Assembly (NCBI RefSeq): GCF_026342405.1
Contig: NZ_JAPEMU010000001.1
Location: 9,238,001 to 9,302,000 of the forward strand
Source of the DNA: Kitasatospora sp. NBC_00240
GTDB lineage: Bacteria; Actinomycetota; Actinomycetes; Streptomycetales; Streptomycetaceae
DNA: 64,000 nucleotides
Direction of reading: 5' to 3'
Shown: positions 1 to 9,142 of the stretch, in pieces
How the letters are laid out: the number at the start of each line of letters is the position of its first letter
Position numbering within the stretch: position 1 is the stretch's first letter
Program-made: the position numbers and the translations under genes
The notes under the pieces: generated by a model
Seen by the model: the letters and a program-made list of their open reading frames with translations, nothing else
What the model was told of the DNA's origin: nothing
Databases searched by the model: none

Positions 1-654
1 TGGCTCGGCCACGTCCTGGGGGAGGCCCGCGACGCCGAGGTGCTGGGCGACCACCTGACCACCCAGGCCGACGCCCTGCCGCCCGAGGCCCGGCCCGACC
101 GGGTCGCCGCCCGCATCGAAGCGTGGTTCGGCGAACGGTACGCCGAGGCCCACCGCAAGGCCGTCCGCAGCATGGACAGCCGCCGCTACTACGCCGTCCT
201 GGACGCCCTGGCCGAGATCGACACGGCGCCGCCCCTGCGGGGGAAGGCCGGCCGGGGCCGCGCGGAAGTGCGCCGGGCGCTGCGGCGGGAGAAGCGGCGT
301 ACCGGGCGGCGGCTGGGCCGGGCCCTGGAGCGGCCGCCGGGGGACGAGCGGGACCAGGCCCTGCACCGTGCCCGCAAGGCTGCCAAGCGGGCCCGCTACA
401 CCGCGGAGAGCGTGGCACCGCTCGCCGGCTCGGCGGGCCGTCACTACGGCAAGCGGATGAAGAAGATCCAGAAGGCGCTCGGGGCGTACCAGGACGGCGT
501 TGTCGCCGAGAAGGAGATGCTGCCGCTGGGCGCGGCGGCGGGCGGCACCGAGGGAGCGTTCGGGCTCGGCATGCTCTGCGCGATGCAGCGGCAGGGAGCC
601 GGCGCCCACCTCGACCAGGCGCGGCACCACTGGGACCGCCTCGACCGCGCGTAG
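1..654 (+). CDS. CHAD domain protein, 5' end outside window
   Basis: The frame is open from base 1 and ends at the TAG at 652-654, so only the C-terminal 217 residues are here. The first residues carry the CHAD signature LGEARDAEVL. The rest is rich in His, Arg and Lys with helical segments such as HRARKAAKRARY and RMKKIQKALGAYQD, typical of CHAD (conserved histidine alpha-helical) domains, which bind polyphosphate and are often fused to a CYTH triphosphatase. Any CYTH part would lie upstream of the window. Family known; polyphosphate binding is inferred. Confidence 0.85.
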   Translation, partial: WLGHVLGEARDAEVLGDHLTTQADALPPEARPDRVAARIEAWFGERYAEAHRKAVRSMDSRRYYAVLDALAEIDTAPPLRGKAGRGRAEVRRALRREKRRTGRRLGRALERPPGDERDQALHRARKAAKRARYTAESVAPLAGSAGRHYGKRMKKIQKALGAYQDGVVAEKEMLPLGAAAGGTEGAFGLGMLCAMQRQGAGAHLDQARHHWDRLDRA

Positions 655-758
655 TACCGGACCCCGCCGGGTTGGCTCCCGAGAAGGTCGCCGGGGTCGG
701 TGGTCCCTGCAGGGCGTCGCACCCCGGGCCGGGTGCGACGCCCGTGGAGGGTTCGGTG

Positions 759-1110
759 CAGGATGCTGACCGCGCGGGCGATGACGAGCAGTGAGGTGAG
801 CAGGGCCGCGATGCTCTCGATGCTCATGAGGAGTTTGGCGCGGGTGGAGAGCGGCACGGTGTCGGTGGGGCTGAAGGCGGTGGAGTTGGTCACCGAGACG
901 TAGAGGTAGTCCGGGAGGGTGGGTACCCAGTCGGAGGATCCGGAGGCGCCGTCGGCGACTTCCTGGACGGCGTCGTCGTTCTCGTCCTGGGAGAAGCGGA
1001 AGTCGGCCAGGGGTAGTTCGGCGCGGGGAGCCTGGGTTCGGGCGACGGGGCCGCCTCGGTCGAGTTCCCAGTAGGCGAGGCCGAAGACCTTTCGGGGCCG
1101 ACGGAAATCC
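759..1110 (-). pseudogene. C-terminal relic of a multi-pass membrane protein
   Basis: The minus frame reads FGLAYWELDRGGP, then a polar stretch, then LPDYLYVSVTNSTAFSPTD and a hydrophobic end (LLMSIESIAALLTSLLVIA). I recognise this as the C-terminal third of a conserved actinobacterial multi-pass membrane protein whose N-terminal helices are absent: the frame runs into the upstream region of the hemerythrin gene at about 1110. No normal stop follows the last conserved residue, and the frame runs on to about 444. I read it as a 5'-truncated relic. The family name is uncertain; an ion-channel-like role is only a guess. Confidence 0.6.
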
Positions 1111-1205
1111 TCCTGTTCATCCGTCGCATGCGGGGTAGGCGCGCATCCACCGGGCCGTGGGTACTGGACCCGGCCCGCAGTCGTCGGAGTCGAAGGAGAG
1201 ACCTC

Positions 1206-1679
1206 ATGGACGCGATCGTGCTGCTCAAGGACGACCACAGGACGGTGGAGAAGCTGTTCAAGGAGTTCGAGAAGTCCGGTGACAGGGCGTACAAGCAGAA
1301 GCGGGACATCGCCGACAAGGTGGTCCAGGAACTCACGGTCCACACCTGGATCGAAGAGAAGATCTTCTACCCGGCGGCCCGGGCGGCCGTCCCGGAGACC
1401 GGCGACCACGTGCTGGAGAGCGTGGAGGAGCACCACGTAGTGCTCTGGATGCTGTCCGAACTCGCCGGCCTGGACCCGCAGGACGAGCGGTTCGACGCCA
1501 AGATGACCGTGCTGATCGAGAACGTGCGCCATCACGTCGAGGAGGAGGAGAAGGAGTGGTTCCCCGAGGTCCGCAAGGCCATGGGCCGAAACCGCCTCAC
1601 CGAGCTCGGCGAACAGATGCGGACAGCGAGGACCGACGCGCCGCGCGACCCGCTCAAGGTCCCCAGCGCCCAGGACTGA
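1206..1679 (+). CDS. Hemerythrin HHE-domain protein
   Basis: A 157-residue cytoplasmic protein that starts at ATG after GGAGAG. The hemerythrin pattern is clear: KDDHRTVEKLF (first His), HTWIEEKIFYPA (His and Glu), VEEHHVVLWML and NVRHHVEEEEKEWFP. These His/Glu/Asp residues would bind a di-iron centre; family members sense or buffer O2 or NO. The length is normal for single-domain actinobacterial HHE proteins. A headless PRC-barrel fragment begins in frame just after the stop, so the two may once have been adjacent genes. The substrate cannot be told. Confidence 0.9.
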   Translation: MDAIVLLKDDHRTVEKLFKEFEKSGDRAYKQKRDIADKVVQELTVHTWIEEKIFYPAARAAVPETGDHVLESVEEHHVVLWMLSELAGLDPQDERFDAKMTVLIENVRHHVEEEEKEWFPEVRKAMGRNRLTELGEQMRTARTDAPRDPLKVPSAQD

Positions 1680-1943
1680 CGGATACCCCCGAAGCGCCCG
1701 GACGGCCGGACGGAGTACCTGGTGGTCGACACCGGGCCGTGGATCTTCGGCAAGCACGTCCTGCTGCCGGCCGGCACGGTCGTACGGGTCGACCGGGGAG
1801 ACCGGAAGGTCTTCGTCGACCGCACCGAGGACGAGATCAGGAACAGTCCCGAGTACGACATCGACAAGCACGACCCGACCGACAGCGTCTACCGGGACGC
1901 CTACGTGAGTTACTACGGCCCGTACTACGGCGGGCCGATCTGA
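1680..1943 (+). pseudogene. Headless PRC-barrel domain fragment
   Basis: The frame is open from the base after the hemerythrin stop and reads GRTEYLVVDTGPWIFGKH and VFVDRTEDEIRNSPEYD, ending YYGPYYGGPI. This is the second half of a PRC-barrel domain as found in Streptomyces stress proteins; the N-terminal strands (usually G-KVG-V-D) are missing. A GTG at 1722 could give 73 residues but lies inside the fold and has no good ribosome binding site. Most likely a relic from a deletion between two genes. Confidence 0.6.
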
Positions 1944-2096
1944 CCGGACCTGACCTGACCTGCGAACGCCCACGGGCCGCCACGACGCGTGGCGGCCCGT
2001 ACGCCGTTGCGGGAGAGGGGCGTTGGCGCCAGCCGGCCCCTGTGGTCCCGATGCCGGCGCGCGCATGGGTCGTGGTGGACGGGGCACAGGCAAGGC

Positions 2097-3149
2097 ATGC
2101 CGAACACCTGTCCCGCACGCGCAGAACACCCGGTGGAGGCCGGCCCTCCTGGTGCCGGCGAGTCCTCCGAGAGCACAGTCACGGTGATCGTCGCGGGGCT
2201 GTGCAACCTCGGGATCAGCATCGCCAAGGCGGCGGCCGGTGTGATCGGCGGTTCCGGGGCGATGCTCTCCGAGGCGGCGCACTCGCTGGCCGACACCGTG
2301 ACGGAGGTGCTGCTCTGTTTCAGCCTGAAACGCAGCAGCCGCCCGGCCGACGACGCCCACCCCTTCGGGTACAGCCGGGAGCGCTACGTCTGGGCGCTGC
2401 TGGCCTCCTTCGCGACGTTCGTCGGCGGCGCCGTCTTCTCGGTCAACGACGGCGTGCACACCCTGACCGGCGGCGGCAAGGACCCGGGCAGCCCGGTGCT
2501 CTCCTACGTGGTCCTCGGCATCGCCTTCGCCCTGGAATCGGTGTCGCTGGCCCGGACGGTCCGTCAGGTGCGCGGGGACGCCGGCCGGCTCGGCGTCTCG
2601 CAGCGCCGCTACCTGCGGCTGACGCCGGACACTGCCGTCAAGGCCGTCTACCTGGAGGATGTCGCCGCGTTGATCGGCCTGCTGCTCGCCTTCGGCGGCC
2701 TGCTGGGCTCCACGGCGACGGGCTCGGAGATCTGGGACGGTTGCGCCTCGCTGCTGATCGGGGCTCTGCTGGCCTGGGTCGCGGTGGTGCTCGCCCGCGC
2801 CAACGGCTCCCTGCTGATCGGTCGCTCGCTGCCGCAGTCCGTGGAGGAGCGGATCGTGGGTGCCCTGCGTGACCTGCCTCAGGTGCGGGAGGTGGTGGAC
2901 CTGGTGACGTTGGTGCACGGCCCGCAGGACATTCTGGTCGCGGCGAAGGTCGCCTTCGAGTCGCCCGCGACGGCGCATGACGTCGAGCTGGCCTGCGAAC
3001 GCGCCGAACAGGTGATCCGGGCGGCCTTCCCCGCGGTCTCACGGGTCTACCTGGACCCGACCCCCGGCCGCCGGGGCCCCGCCGGCCGGGAGGATCGGAG
3101 CGGCGGGAGCGGAAGCGGAAACACGGCCCGCCGGAGACGTGGGTGTTGA
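2097..3149 (+). CDS. Cation diffusion facilitator (CDF) transporter
   Basis: About 350 residues with six predicted membrane helices. CDF landmarks are SEAAHSLADT in helix 2 (metal-site Asp), DAHPFGYSRERY after it, and AVYLEDVAALIG in helix 5, where the usual HxxxD pair is E-D as in many actinobacterial members. The C-terminal cytoplasmic domain (VREVVDLVTLVHGPQDILV) is present. It should export divalent metal such as Zn, Co or Mn by proton antiport. ATG 2097 is chosen because the first helix starts soon after; there is no strong ribosome binding site, and a GTG start nearer the first helix is possible. Confidence 0.85.
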   Translation: MPNTCPARAEHPVEAGPPGAGESSESTVTVIVAGLCNLGISIAKAAAGVIGGSGAMLSEAAHSLADTVTEVLLCFSLKRSSRPADDAHPFGYSRERYVWALLASFATFVGGAVFSVNDGVHTLTGGGKDPGSPVLSYVVLGIAFALESVSLARTVRQVRGDAGRLGVSQRRYLRLTPDTAVKAVYLEDVAALIGLLLAFGGLLGSTATGSEIWDGCASLLIGALLAWVAVVLARANGSLLIGRSLPQSVEERIVGALRDLPQVREVVDLVTLVHGPQDILVAAKVAFESPATAHDVELACERAEQVIRAAFPAVSRVYLDPTPGRRGPAGREDRSGGSGSGNTARRRRGC

Positions 3150-3275
3150 GCGGTCGGGTCGGTCGGGCTGGGCCGTCCGAGCGGCCTCGGGTGAGAGGCG
3201 GAGTGTCGGGCCCCGTCGGCGCCCTCCCCGTCCGTAGCGTGAACCTGCCCACCCGCCGCCGAGAGCAGGAGTGCG

Positions 3276-4553
3276 ATGCCCAGGGGCCGAAGTCTCCGCA
3301 CACGGTGGCTGAACGCCGCGGCCGCCCTGCCCGTGCTCGCCTCGGTCCTCACCGGCTGCGGGAGCAGCGGAGGCAGCGGCCCGGTGACCCTGAACTGGTA
3401 CAACTTCCCGGACGACTCGGGCGCCTTGCAGCAGGCGGCGGACCGGTGCGGCCAGGCCTCGGGCGGCCGGTACGTGATCCAGTACAACAAGCTCCCGCGC
3501 ACCGCCGACGGGCAGCGCCAGCAGTTGGTCCGGCGGCTGGCCGCGCACGACTCCGGGGTCGACATCATCGGCCTGGACGTCACCTGGCCCGCCGAGTTCG
3601 CCGAGGCCGGCTGGATCCGTGAGTGGACCGGGGCGATGAAGGAGCAGGCGACCGCCGACACGCTCCCGGCCGCCGTGCAGACTGCCACCTGGAAGGACAG
3701 GCTGTACGGCGCCCCCTACAACTCCAACACCCAACTGCTTTGGTACCGCGACGACCTGGTGGCGACCCCGCCGAGGAGCTGGCCGGAGATGCTGGCCCAG
3801 GCCGACGCGCTGGCGAAGGCCGGCAAGCCGCACTACGTCGAGATCCAGGGCGCGCAGTACGAGGGTCTGACGGTCTGGTTCAACACGCTGGTCACCAGCA
3901 GCGGGGGCTCCATCCTCACGCCGGACGCGCAGGCACCCTCCCTCGGTGCGCCGGCCGTGGCCGCCGCCGGGATCATGCGGGACACCGCCCGCTCCGCCGC
4001 CGCGGACCCGTCGCTGCCCAACCAGATGGAGGACCAGAACCGGCTGGCCATGGAGTCCGGCACGGCCGCCTTCGAGCTCAACTACCCCTTCGTCTACCCG
4101 TCGATGAAGGCCAACCAGCCGGAGCTGTTCCAGCACTTCAAGTGGGCGCCCTACCCGGGGGTCACCGCCGACCGGCCGGCCACGGTGACGATCGGCGGTA
4201 TCGATCTCGCGGTGGGCGCGTACGGCAAGCACCCCGATCTCGCGTTCGAGGCCACCCTCTGCCTGCGGGACCGCGAGAACCAGCTGACGAACGCGCTCAA
4301 GGGCGGGCTGCCGCCCTCCCTGCGCAGCCTCTACCAGGCCGCCGAACTGACCGAGAGCTACCCCTTCGCCGCCGACGTGCTGGCCGCACTCGAAACGGCC
4401 AGCGTCCGACCGCAGACACCCGCCTACCAGAACGTGTCGATCGCGATCTCGCACACCCTCTCACCGCCGGCCGCGATCAAACCCGAGAGCACGGTCGCCG
4501 ACCTCCGGGGGCAGATCGAGGACGCCCTCGGCTCCAAGGGGTTGATCCCGTGA
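3276..4553 (+). CDS. ABC sugar importer, solute-binding lipoprotein (LpqY-like)
   Basis: 425 residues. A type II signal ends in the lipobox LTGC, so Cys27 should be lipidated and anchored outside the membrane. The mature protein has the family 1 solute-binding pattern, including VTLNWYNFPDD, DIIGLDVTWPAEFAEAGWI and VTIGGIDLAVG. The DVTWPAEFAEAGW segment resembles trehalose-binding LpqY proteins. Start supported by AGGAG eight bases before ATG. It is the first gene of a four-gene importer operon and overlaps the next start by four bases. Substrate is probably a disaccharide; trehalose is an inference. Confidence 0.88.
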   Translation: MPRGRSLRTRWLNAAAALPVLASVLTGCGSSGGSGPVTLNWYNFPDDSGALQQAADRCGQASGGRYVIQYNKLPRTADGQRQQLVRRLAAHDSGVDIIGLDVTWPAEFAEAGWIREWTGAMKEQATADTLPAAVQTATWKDRLYGAPYNSNTQLLWYRDDLVATPPRSWPEMLAQADALAKAGKPHYVEIQGAQYEGLTVWFNTLVTSSGGSILTPDAQAPSLGAPAVAAAGIMRDTARSAAADPSLPNQMEDQNRLAMESGTAAFELNYPFVYPSMKANQPELFQHFKWAPYPGVTADRPATVTIGGIDLAVGAYGKHPDLAFEATLCLRDRENQLTNALKGGLPPSLRSLYQAAELTESYPFAADVLAALETASVRPQTPAYQNVSIAISHTLSPPAAIKPESTVADLRGQIEDALGSKGLIP

Positions 4554-5479
4554 GCACACGCACCTCCGCCGCGGCCGGGCGACGCGGCCGCCCCGCCCTG
4601 TCCGAGGGCGCCCGGCAGGAGCGCCGACTGGGCCTGCTGCTCTGCGCGCCCGCGGTGATCGTGATGGTCGCGGTCACCGCCTACCCCATCGGCTACGCGA
4701 TCTACCTCTCGCTCCAGCGCTACGACCTGCGGTTCCCCGGTCAGGCCCGCTGGGTGGGCTTCAGCAACTACGGGGCCGTGCTGTCCTCGCCGTTCTGGTG
4801 GCAGGCGCTCTGGGTGACGGCGCTCATCACGGTGGTGTCGGTGGCGATCGAGCTGGTGCTCGGCCTTGCCCTGGCGCTGGTGATGCACCGGGCGATCTTC
4901 GGCCGTGGGACGGTCCGCACCGCGGTCCTGATCCCGTACGGCATCGTCACCGTGGTCGCGGCGTACTCCTGGCAGTACGCCTGGACCCCCGGCACCGGGT
5001 ACCTGGCCGCACTGCTGCCCGCCGGCAGCGCGCCCCTGACCGACCAGTGGCAGGCGATCGGGCTGATCATCCTGGCCGAGGTGTGGAAGACCACCCCGTT
5101 CATGGCACTGCTGCTGCTGGCCGGACTCGCGCTCGTCCCGGGAGAGACGGTGCGGGCCGCGATGGTCGACGGCGCGACGTCCTGGCAACGGCTGCGGCTG
5201 GTGATCCTGCCGCTGATGAAGCCGGCCATTCTGGTCGCGCTCCTGTTCCGCACCCTGGACGCGTTCCGGATCTTCGACAACATCTACGTCCTGACCGGCG
5301 GCTCCAACGACACCGGATCAGTCTCCATCCTCGGCTACGACAACCTGTTCACCGCACTCAACCTGGGCATCGGGTCGGCGATCTCGGTGCTGATCTTCAT
5401 CTGCGTGGCGGCCATCGCCTTCGTCTTCATCAAGATCTTCGGCGCGGCTGCGCCGGGCGGCGAACCGGAGCGGCGATGA
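4550..5479 (+). CDS. ABC sugar importer permease 1 (SugA-like)
   Basis: 309 residues, starting at GTG in the GTGA overlap with the preceding lipoprotein gene. Six membrane segments (for example LLLCAPAVIVMVAVTAYPIG) and the MalF-type EAA coupling loop (AAMVDGATSWQRLRLVILPL), which docks onto the ATPase. It would form the channel heterodimer with the next gene. The translational coupling at both ends supports one transcript and equal amounts of the two permeases. Confidence 0.9.
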   Translation: MSTRTSAAAGRRGRPALSEGARQERRLGLLLCAPAVIVMVAVTAYPIGYAIYLSLQRYDLRFPGQARWVGFSNYGAVLSSPFWWQALWVTALITVVSVAIELVLGLALALVMHRAIFGRGTVRTAVLIPYGIVTVVAAYSWQYAWTPGTGYLAALLPAGSAPLTDQWQAIGLIILAEVWKTTPFMALLLLAGLALVPGETVRAAMVDGATSWQRLRLVILPLMKPAILVALLFRTLDAFRIFDNIYVLTGGSNDTGSVSILGYDNLFTALNLGIGSAISVLIFICVAAIAFVFIKIFGAAAPGGEPERR

Positions 5480-6309
5480 TGTCCCACCGCAGCAGGACCC
5501 TCACCGGCTGGGGCCTCGTCAACGTCGTGGTGGTGCTGTACGCGCTGTTCCCGGTGTGGTGGATCGTCGCCCTGTCGTTCAAGGACCCGAGCACGCTCAC
5601 CGACGGCAACTTCATTCCCCGCAAATGGACCTGGGAGAACTACCACGGGATCTTCCAGACCTCGGAGTTCACCCGCGCCCTGATCAACTCGATCGGCATC
5701 GCGGTGATCGCCACCACGATCGCCGTGGTGCTGGGCACGATGGCCGCGTACGCGGTGGCCCGGCTGCGCTTCCCCGGGAAGCGGGCGCTGATCGGCATGT
5801 CGCTGCTGATCGCGATGTTCCCGCCGATCTCGTTGGTCTCACCGCTGTTCAACATCGAGCGCGTCCTGGGCATCTTCGACACCTGGATCGGGTTGATCAT
5901 CCCGTACATGACCTTCTCGCTGCCGCTGGCGATCTACACCCTGTCCGCGTTCTTCCGCGAGATCCCGTGGGACCTGGAGAAGGCCGCCAAGGTGGACGGC
6001 GCCACCCCCTGGCAGGCGTTCCGGCTGGTGATCGCGCCGCTGGCCGCACCAGGCGTCTTCACCACCGGGATCCTGGTGTTCATCTTCTGCTGGAACGACT
6101 TCCTGTTCGCGATCTCGCTGACCTCCACCACCGCGGCACGCACCGTCCCGGCGGCGATCGCGTTCTTCACCGGCAGTTCGCAGTTCCAGCAGCCGACCGG
6201 CTCGATCGCCGCGGCCGCCGTGGTGATCACCGTACCGATCGTGATCTTCGTACTGCTGTTCCAGCGCCGCATCGTCGCCGGCCTCACCGCCGGCGCAGTC
6301 AAGGGATGA
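5476..6309 (+). CDS. ABC sugar importer permease 2 (SugB-like)
   Basis: 277 residues; ATG inside the ATGA overlap with the first permease stop. Membrane segments include VVLYALFPVWWIVALSF and VFIFCWNDFLFAISL, and the EAA loop reads AAKVDGATPWQAFRLVIAPL. MalG family, second half of the membrane channel. A second ATG directly follows the first, so the true start may be one codon later. Confidence 0.9.
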   Translation: MMSHRSRTLTGWGLVNVVVVLYALFPVWWIVALSFKDPSTLTDGNFIPRKWTWENYHGIFQTSEFTRALINSIGIAVIATTIAVVLGTMAAYAVARLRFPGKRALIGMSLLIAMFPPISLVSPLFNIERVLGIFDTWIGLIIPYMTFSLPLAIYTLSAFFREIPWDLEKAAKVDGATPWQAFRLVIAPLAAPGVFTTGILVFIFCWNDFLFAISLTSTTAARTVPAAIAFFTGSSQFQQPTGSIAAAAVVITVPIVIFVLLFQRRIVAGLTAGAVKG

Positions 6310-6343
6310 GCCCGCCCTCCCGGGCAGGCCAGGAAGGCAGACC

Positions 6344-7531
6344 GTGGCCGAGATCGTCCTCGACGGCATCACCAAGCGCTACCCGGACGGCGCCCTCGCA
6401 GTCCAAGACTTCAACCTCACCATCGCCGACGGCGAGTTCGTGATTCTGGTCGGCCCCTCCGGCTGCGGCAAGTCCACCACTCTGAACATGATCGCCGGAC
6501 TCGAGGACATCACCGAGGGCACCCTGCGGATCGACGGCCAGGTCGTCAACGACCGCGCGCCCAAGGACCGTGACATCGCCATGGTGTTCCAGAGCTACGC
6601 CCTCTACCCGCACATGAACGTCCGCGACAACATGGGCTTCGCCCTACGGCTGGCCAAGACCGACAAGGCGGTGATCGACGCCAAGGTCGAGGAGGCCGCC
6701 CGGATCCTCGACCTCACCCAGCACCTCGACCGCAAACCCGCCAACCTCTCCGGCGGCCAGCGCCAGCGCGTCGCCATGGGCCGCGCCATCGTCCGGGACC
6801 CGAAGGCCTTCCTGATGGACGAGCCGCTCTCCAACCTCGACGCCAAGCTCCGCGTCCAGATGCGTACCCAGATCGCGGCCCTGCAGCGCAGACTGGGCAC
6901 GACCACGGTCTACGTGACGCACGACCAGGTCGAGGCCATGACGCTGGGGGACCGGGTGGTGGTGATGCGCGGCGGAGTCGTCCAGCAGGTGGGCACGCCC
7001 CAGGACCTCTACGACGCACCCGTGAACCTCTTCGTCGCCGGGTTCATCGGCTCGCCCGGGATGAACTTCCTCGCCGCGACGCTCGAACAGGGCGCACTAC
7101 GGACCTCCCTCGGCGACCTGGCGCTCGACGATCAGGTACGCCGCCGACTGGAGCGCCAGGACGCACCGCGCGACCTCATCGTCGGCATCCGGCCGGAGGA
7201 CTTCGAGGACGCCGCCCTCGTCGACGAACGGCACGCCGGCCATACCTGCACGGCCACCGTGGACGTCCGGGAGTCCGTCGGCTCCGACGTCTACGTGCAC
7301 TTCACCGAGGAGGGCGGGCCGGCCGGCTCGGACGACCTGGCCGAACTCGCGGCCGACTCCGGCCGGGCCGACACCGGAATGCAGGGCCACCGGATCGTCG
7401 CCCGGCTCAGCCCCTCCACGCATGCCGCCGAGGGAAGTCCCCTCGACCTGTGGCTCGACGTGTCCCGCATCCACGTCTTCGACCCCTCCTCGGGCGCCAA
7501 TCTCACCCATCCGGAGCGGCAGGAGCGATAA
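6344..7531 (+). CDS. ABC sugar importer ATPase (SugC/UgpC/MsiK-like)
   Basis: 395 residues from GTG 6344, after AGGAAGG, 34 bases downstream of the permease. Walker A GPSGCGKST, Q-loop QSYALYPHM, signature LSGGQRQR, Walker B AFLMDEPLSNLDAKL, and switch His in YVTHDQ. The C-terminal ~150 residues form the MalK-type regulatory (TOBE) domain. Many Streptomyces sugar operons lack their own ATPase and share MsiK, so a dedicated ATPase in the operon favours the trehalose-type SugABC layout. No regulator gene is adjacent. Confidence 0.92.
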   Translation: MAEIVLDGITKRYPDGALAVQDFNLTIADGEFVILVGPSGCGKSTTLNMIAGLEDITEGTLRIDGQVVNDRAPKDRDIAMVFQSYALYPHMNVRDNMGFALRLAKTDKAVIDAKVEEAARILDLTQHLDRKPANLSGGQRQRVAMGRAIVRDPKAFLMDEPLSNLDAKLRVQMRTQIAALQRRLGTTTVYVTHDQVEAMTLGDRVVVMRGGVVQQVGTPQDLYDAPVNLFVAGFIGSPGMNFLAATLEQGALRTSLGDLALDDQVRRRLERQDAPRDLIVGIRPEDFEDAALVDERHAGHTCTATVDVRESVGSDVYVHFTEEGGPAGSDDLAELAADSGRADTGMQGHRIVARLSPSTHAAEGSPLDLWLDVSRIHVFDPSSGANLTHPERQER

Positions 7532-7615
7532 CGTACGCGGCCGCGACCGGGCTTGGCGCGCCGGCTCGGGGCGTGTCGACACAGGTGGCTTGCCGTCAGA
7601 GGCGGCCCTGCCCGG

Positions 7616-8278
7616 TCATGCGACGAGGCGCAGCCAGGCGGCGGCAAGTGCGGCGTGACCGGCAGGTGTCGGGTGGACGCCGTCCGCGGCCCAGTGCTCC
7701 GGCTCGGTGGCAGCGATGAGTTCGGCGAACATGCTGTCGGCGGTGAGCAGCTGGGCGTCGTACCTGCGGGCGAGCCGGCGGACGACCTGGATCTTCGGAT
7801 CCAGATCCGCGCGCCACGCCTTTCGCTCCTCCGCTCCGACGCGCGCGGCGCCATCCTCGACGTCACCGCGGATCGGCAGGAGGAACGGCTCGATGAGGAT
7901 CAGCTGCGTGCCCGCCTCGGCGAGGGGCGCGAGAAGACGGTGGTAACCGGCCTCGAACCGCTCCGGGGGGATGACGTACCCCTTCGGGTCGACCGTGTGC
8001 CAGCCCATGTCGTTGACCCCGACGAGGATCGACACCACGTCGGGGCTCGCGTCGAGCACGTCCGTCTGCCAGCGGGCTTCCAGATCCATCACCTTGTCGC
8101 CCGAATTCGCGCTGTTCAGCCAGGTCACAGGCCGGTCCGGGTGTCGGCGTACCCACTCCCCGGCGACGCGCAGCGGGTAGCCCCGGCCCAGCGCGTCCTC
8201 GCTCTCCCGCCGTCGGCAGTCGGTGATCGAGTCACCTGTGAACATCACGGTGGTTCCGGGGCGGAGTGTGATCGTCAT
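7616..8278 (-). CDS. SGNH/GDSL-family hydrolase
   Basis: 220 residues. Block I FTGDSITD holds the catalytic Ser, SANSGDKV follows (Gly block), VGVNDMGWH is block III (Asn), and DGVHPTPAGHA is block V with catalytic Asp and His. No signal peptide, so cytoplasmic; probably an esterase acting on acylated sugars or similar. It converges with the sugar importer (84 bases between stops), so it is not in that operon. Confidence 0.88.
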   Translation of the reverse strand: MTITLRPGTTVMFTGDSITDCRRRESEDALGRGYPLRVAGEWVRRHPDRPVTWLNSANSGDKVMDLEARWQTDVLDASPDVVSILVGVNDMGWHTVDPKGYVIPPERFEAGYHRLLAPLAEAGTQLILIEPFLLPIRGDVEDGAARVGAEERKAWRADLDPKIQVVRRLARRYDAQLLTADSMFAELIAATEPEHWAADGVHPTPAGHAALAAAWLRLVA

Positions 8279-8530
8279 GCTCGCTCCTTGGGTTCGGGCT
8301 CGGTGGAGGAGGGGGGTGGGTCGGGACCTTTCGACGAGGGCGGACCTCGCCGTCGTCGGGCCGTCGTCCCCGCCTGGCAGGCCGCCGTCACCGGCTCATA
8401 CATCGCCGACAGGCCGCTCGTACCGTGGCGGCGGCACAGATTCCGCTCGGTGTCCCTCCGGGCAGGGCGGACCCGGGTCCCGGACTGTCGGATCCGTCGG
8501 CCGCAGAGCCTGGCAGGGGCTTCAGCGGTG

Positions 8531-8871
8531 GCCACCGCCATGGTCGGCGCGGTGCAGGAGCAGCCGGGGGAGGACCAGCCAGGTGGTCGCGAACCAGGCG
8601 AGGACGACGGCGCTGAGGGCCCAGGAGAGCGCCGTGTTGCCGGTGGCGGTCCGCAGGAGCAGCAGCAGCGCGCAGCCGATGGTCGGAGCAAGGAGAGCGA
8701 GACCGGTGGCGATGAGCTTGCCGGCGGCCCGGGTCAGCTGGGGCTTGAGGTTGCGCCCGGCGAGGAAGCGGTGGAAGGCGACCGGTGCGATGAGCGCGCC
8801 GGTGGCGCAGGCGCCTCGCCGGCGTCGGGCTGGTAGACGTCGTCGCCCCGGCCGTCGTCCGTCGCAGTCAT
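8531..8871 (-). pseudogene. Chimeric relic: DUF5709-like start joined to DUF6328-like end
   Basis: On the minus strand an ATG at 8871 opens a frame whose residues GDDVYQPD match the start of DUF5709 proteins. Within about 20 codons the recognisable coding moves to another frame: ATGALIAPVAFHRFLAGRN, then KLIATGLALLAPTIGCALLL and WFATTWLVLPRLLLHRAD, ending in TGA at 8531. This second part resembles the last two helices of DUF6328-type membrane proteins. Its N-terminal half is missing. I read it as a deletion joining two neighbouring genes. The family names come from memory; the frame change is visible in the sequence. Confidence 0.5.
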
Positions 8872-9142
8872 GGCTGTGCCTCCCGTCGTGCGGATCTTCT
8901 TCCCACGCGTGTATCCGTTCCGGCGCGGACCATGCGTCCCGTCGCGACGCGGCGGTTGCGGTGTTCCGCTACCCGCTCACCCCTGTGGGTGGCGCACCTC
9001 GACCGGGCCGGCAGGGCGGACCGGGCGTTCGGTGGCCAGGGAGGACCGCCGTCCGGCCCCGGCCGGGGCAGCCGGTGACGGCTACGCCCGTCCGGCCCAT
9101 CTTGCGCGGCGCGGCCGCGGTGGGGCGGGCAGCGTTGGAGCC

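Noticed and set aside
444..2978. An 844-codon open frame on the minus strand
   Set aside because: GC-rich shadow opposite the hemerythrin and CDF genes; only the 759-1110 part carries real family sequence.
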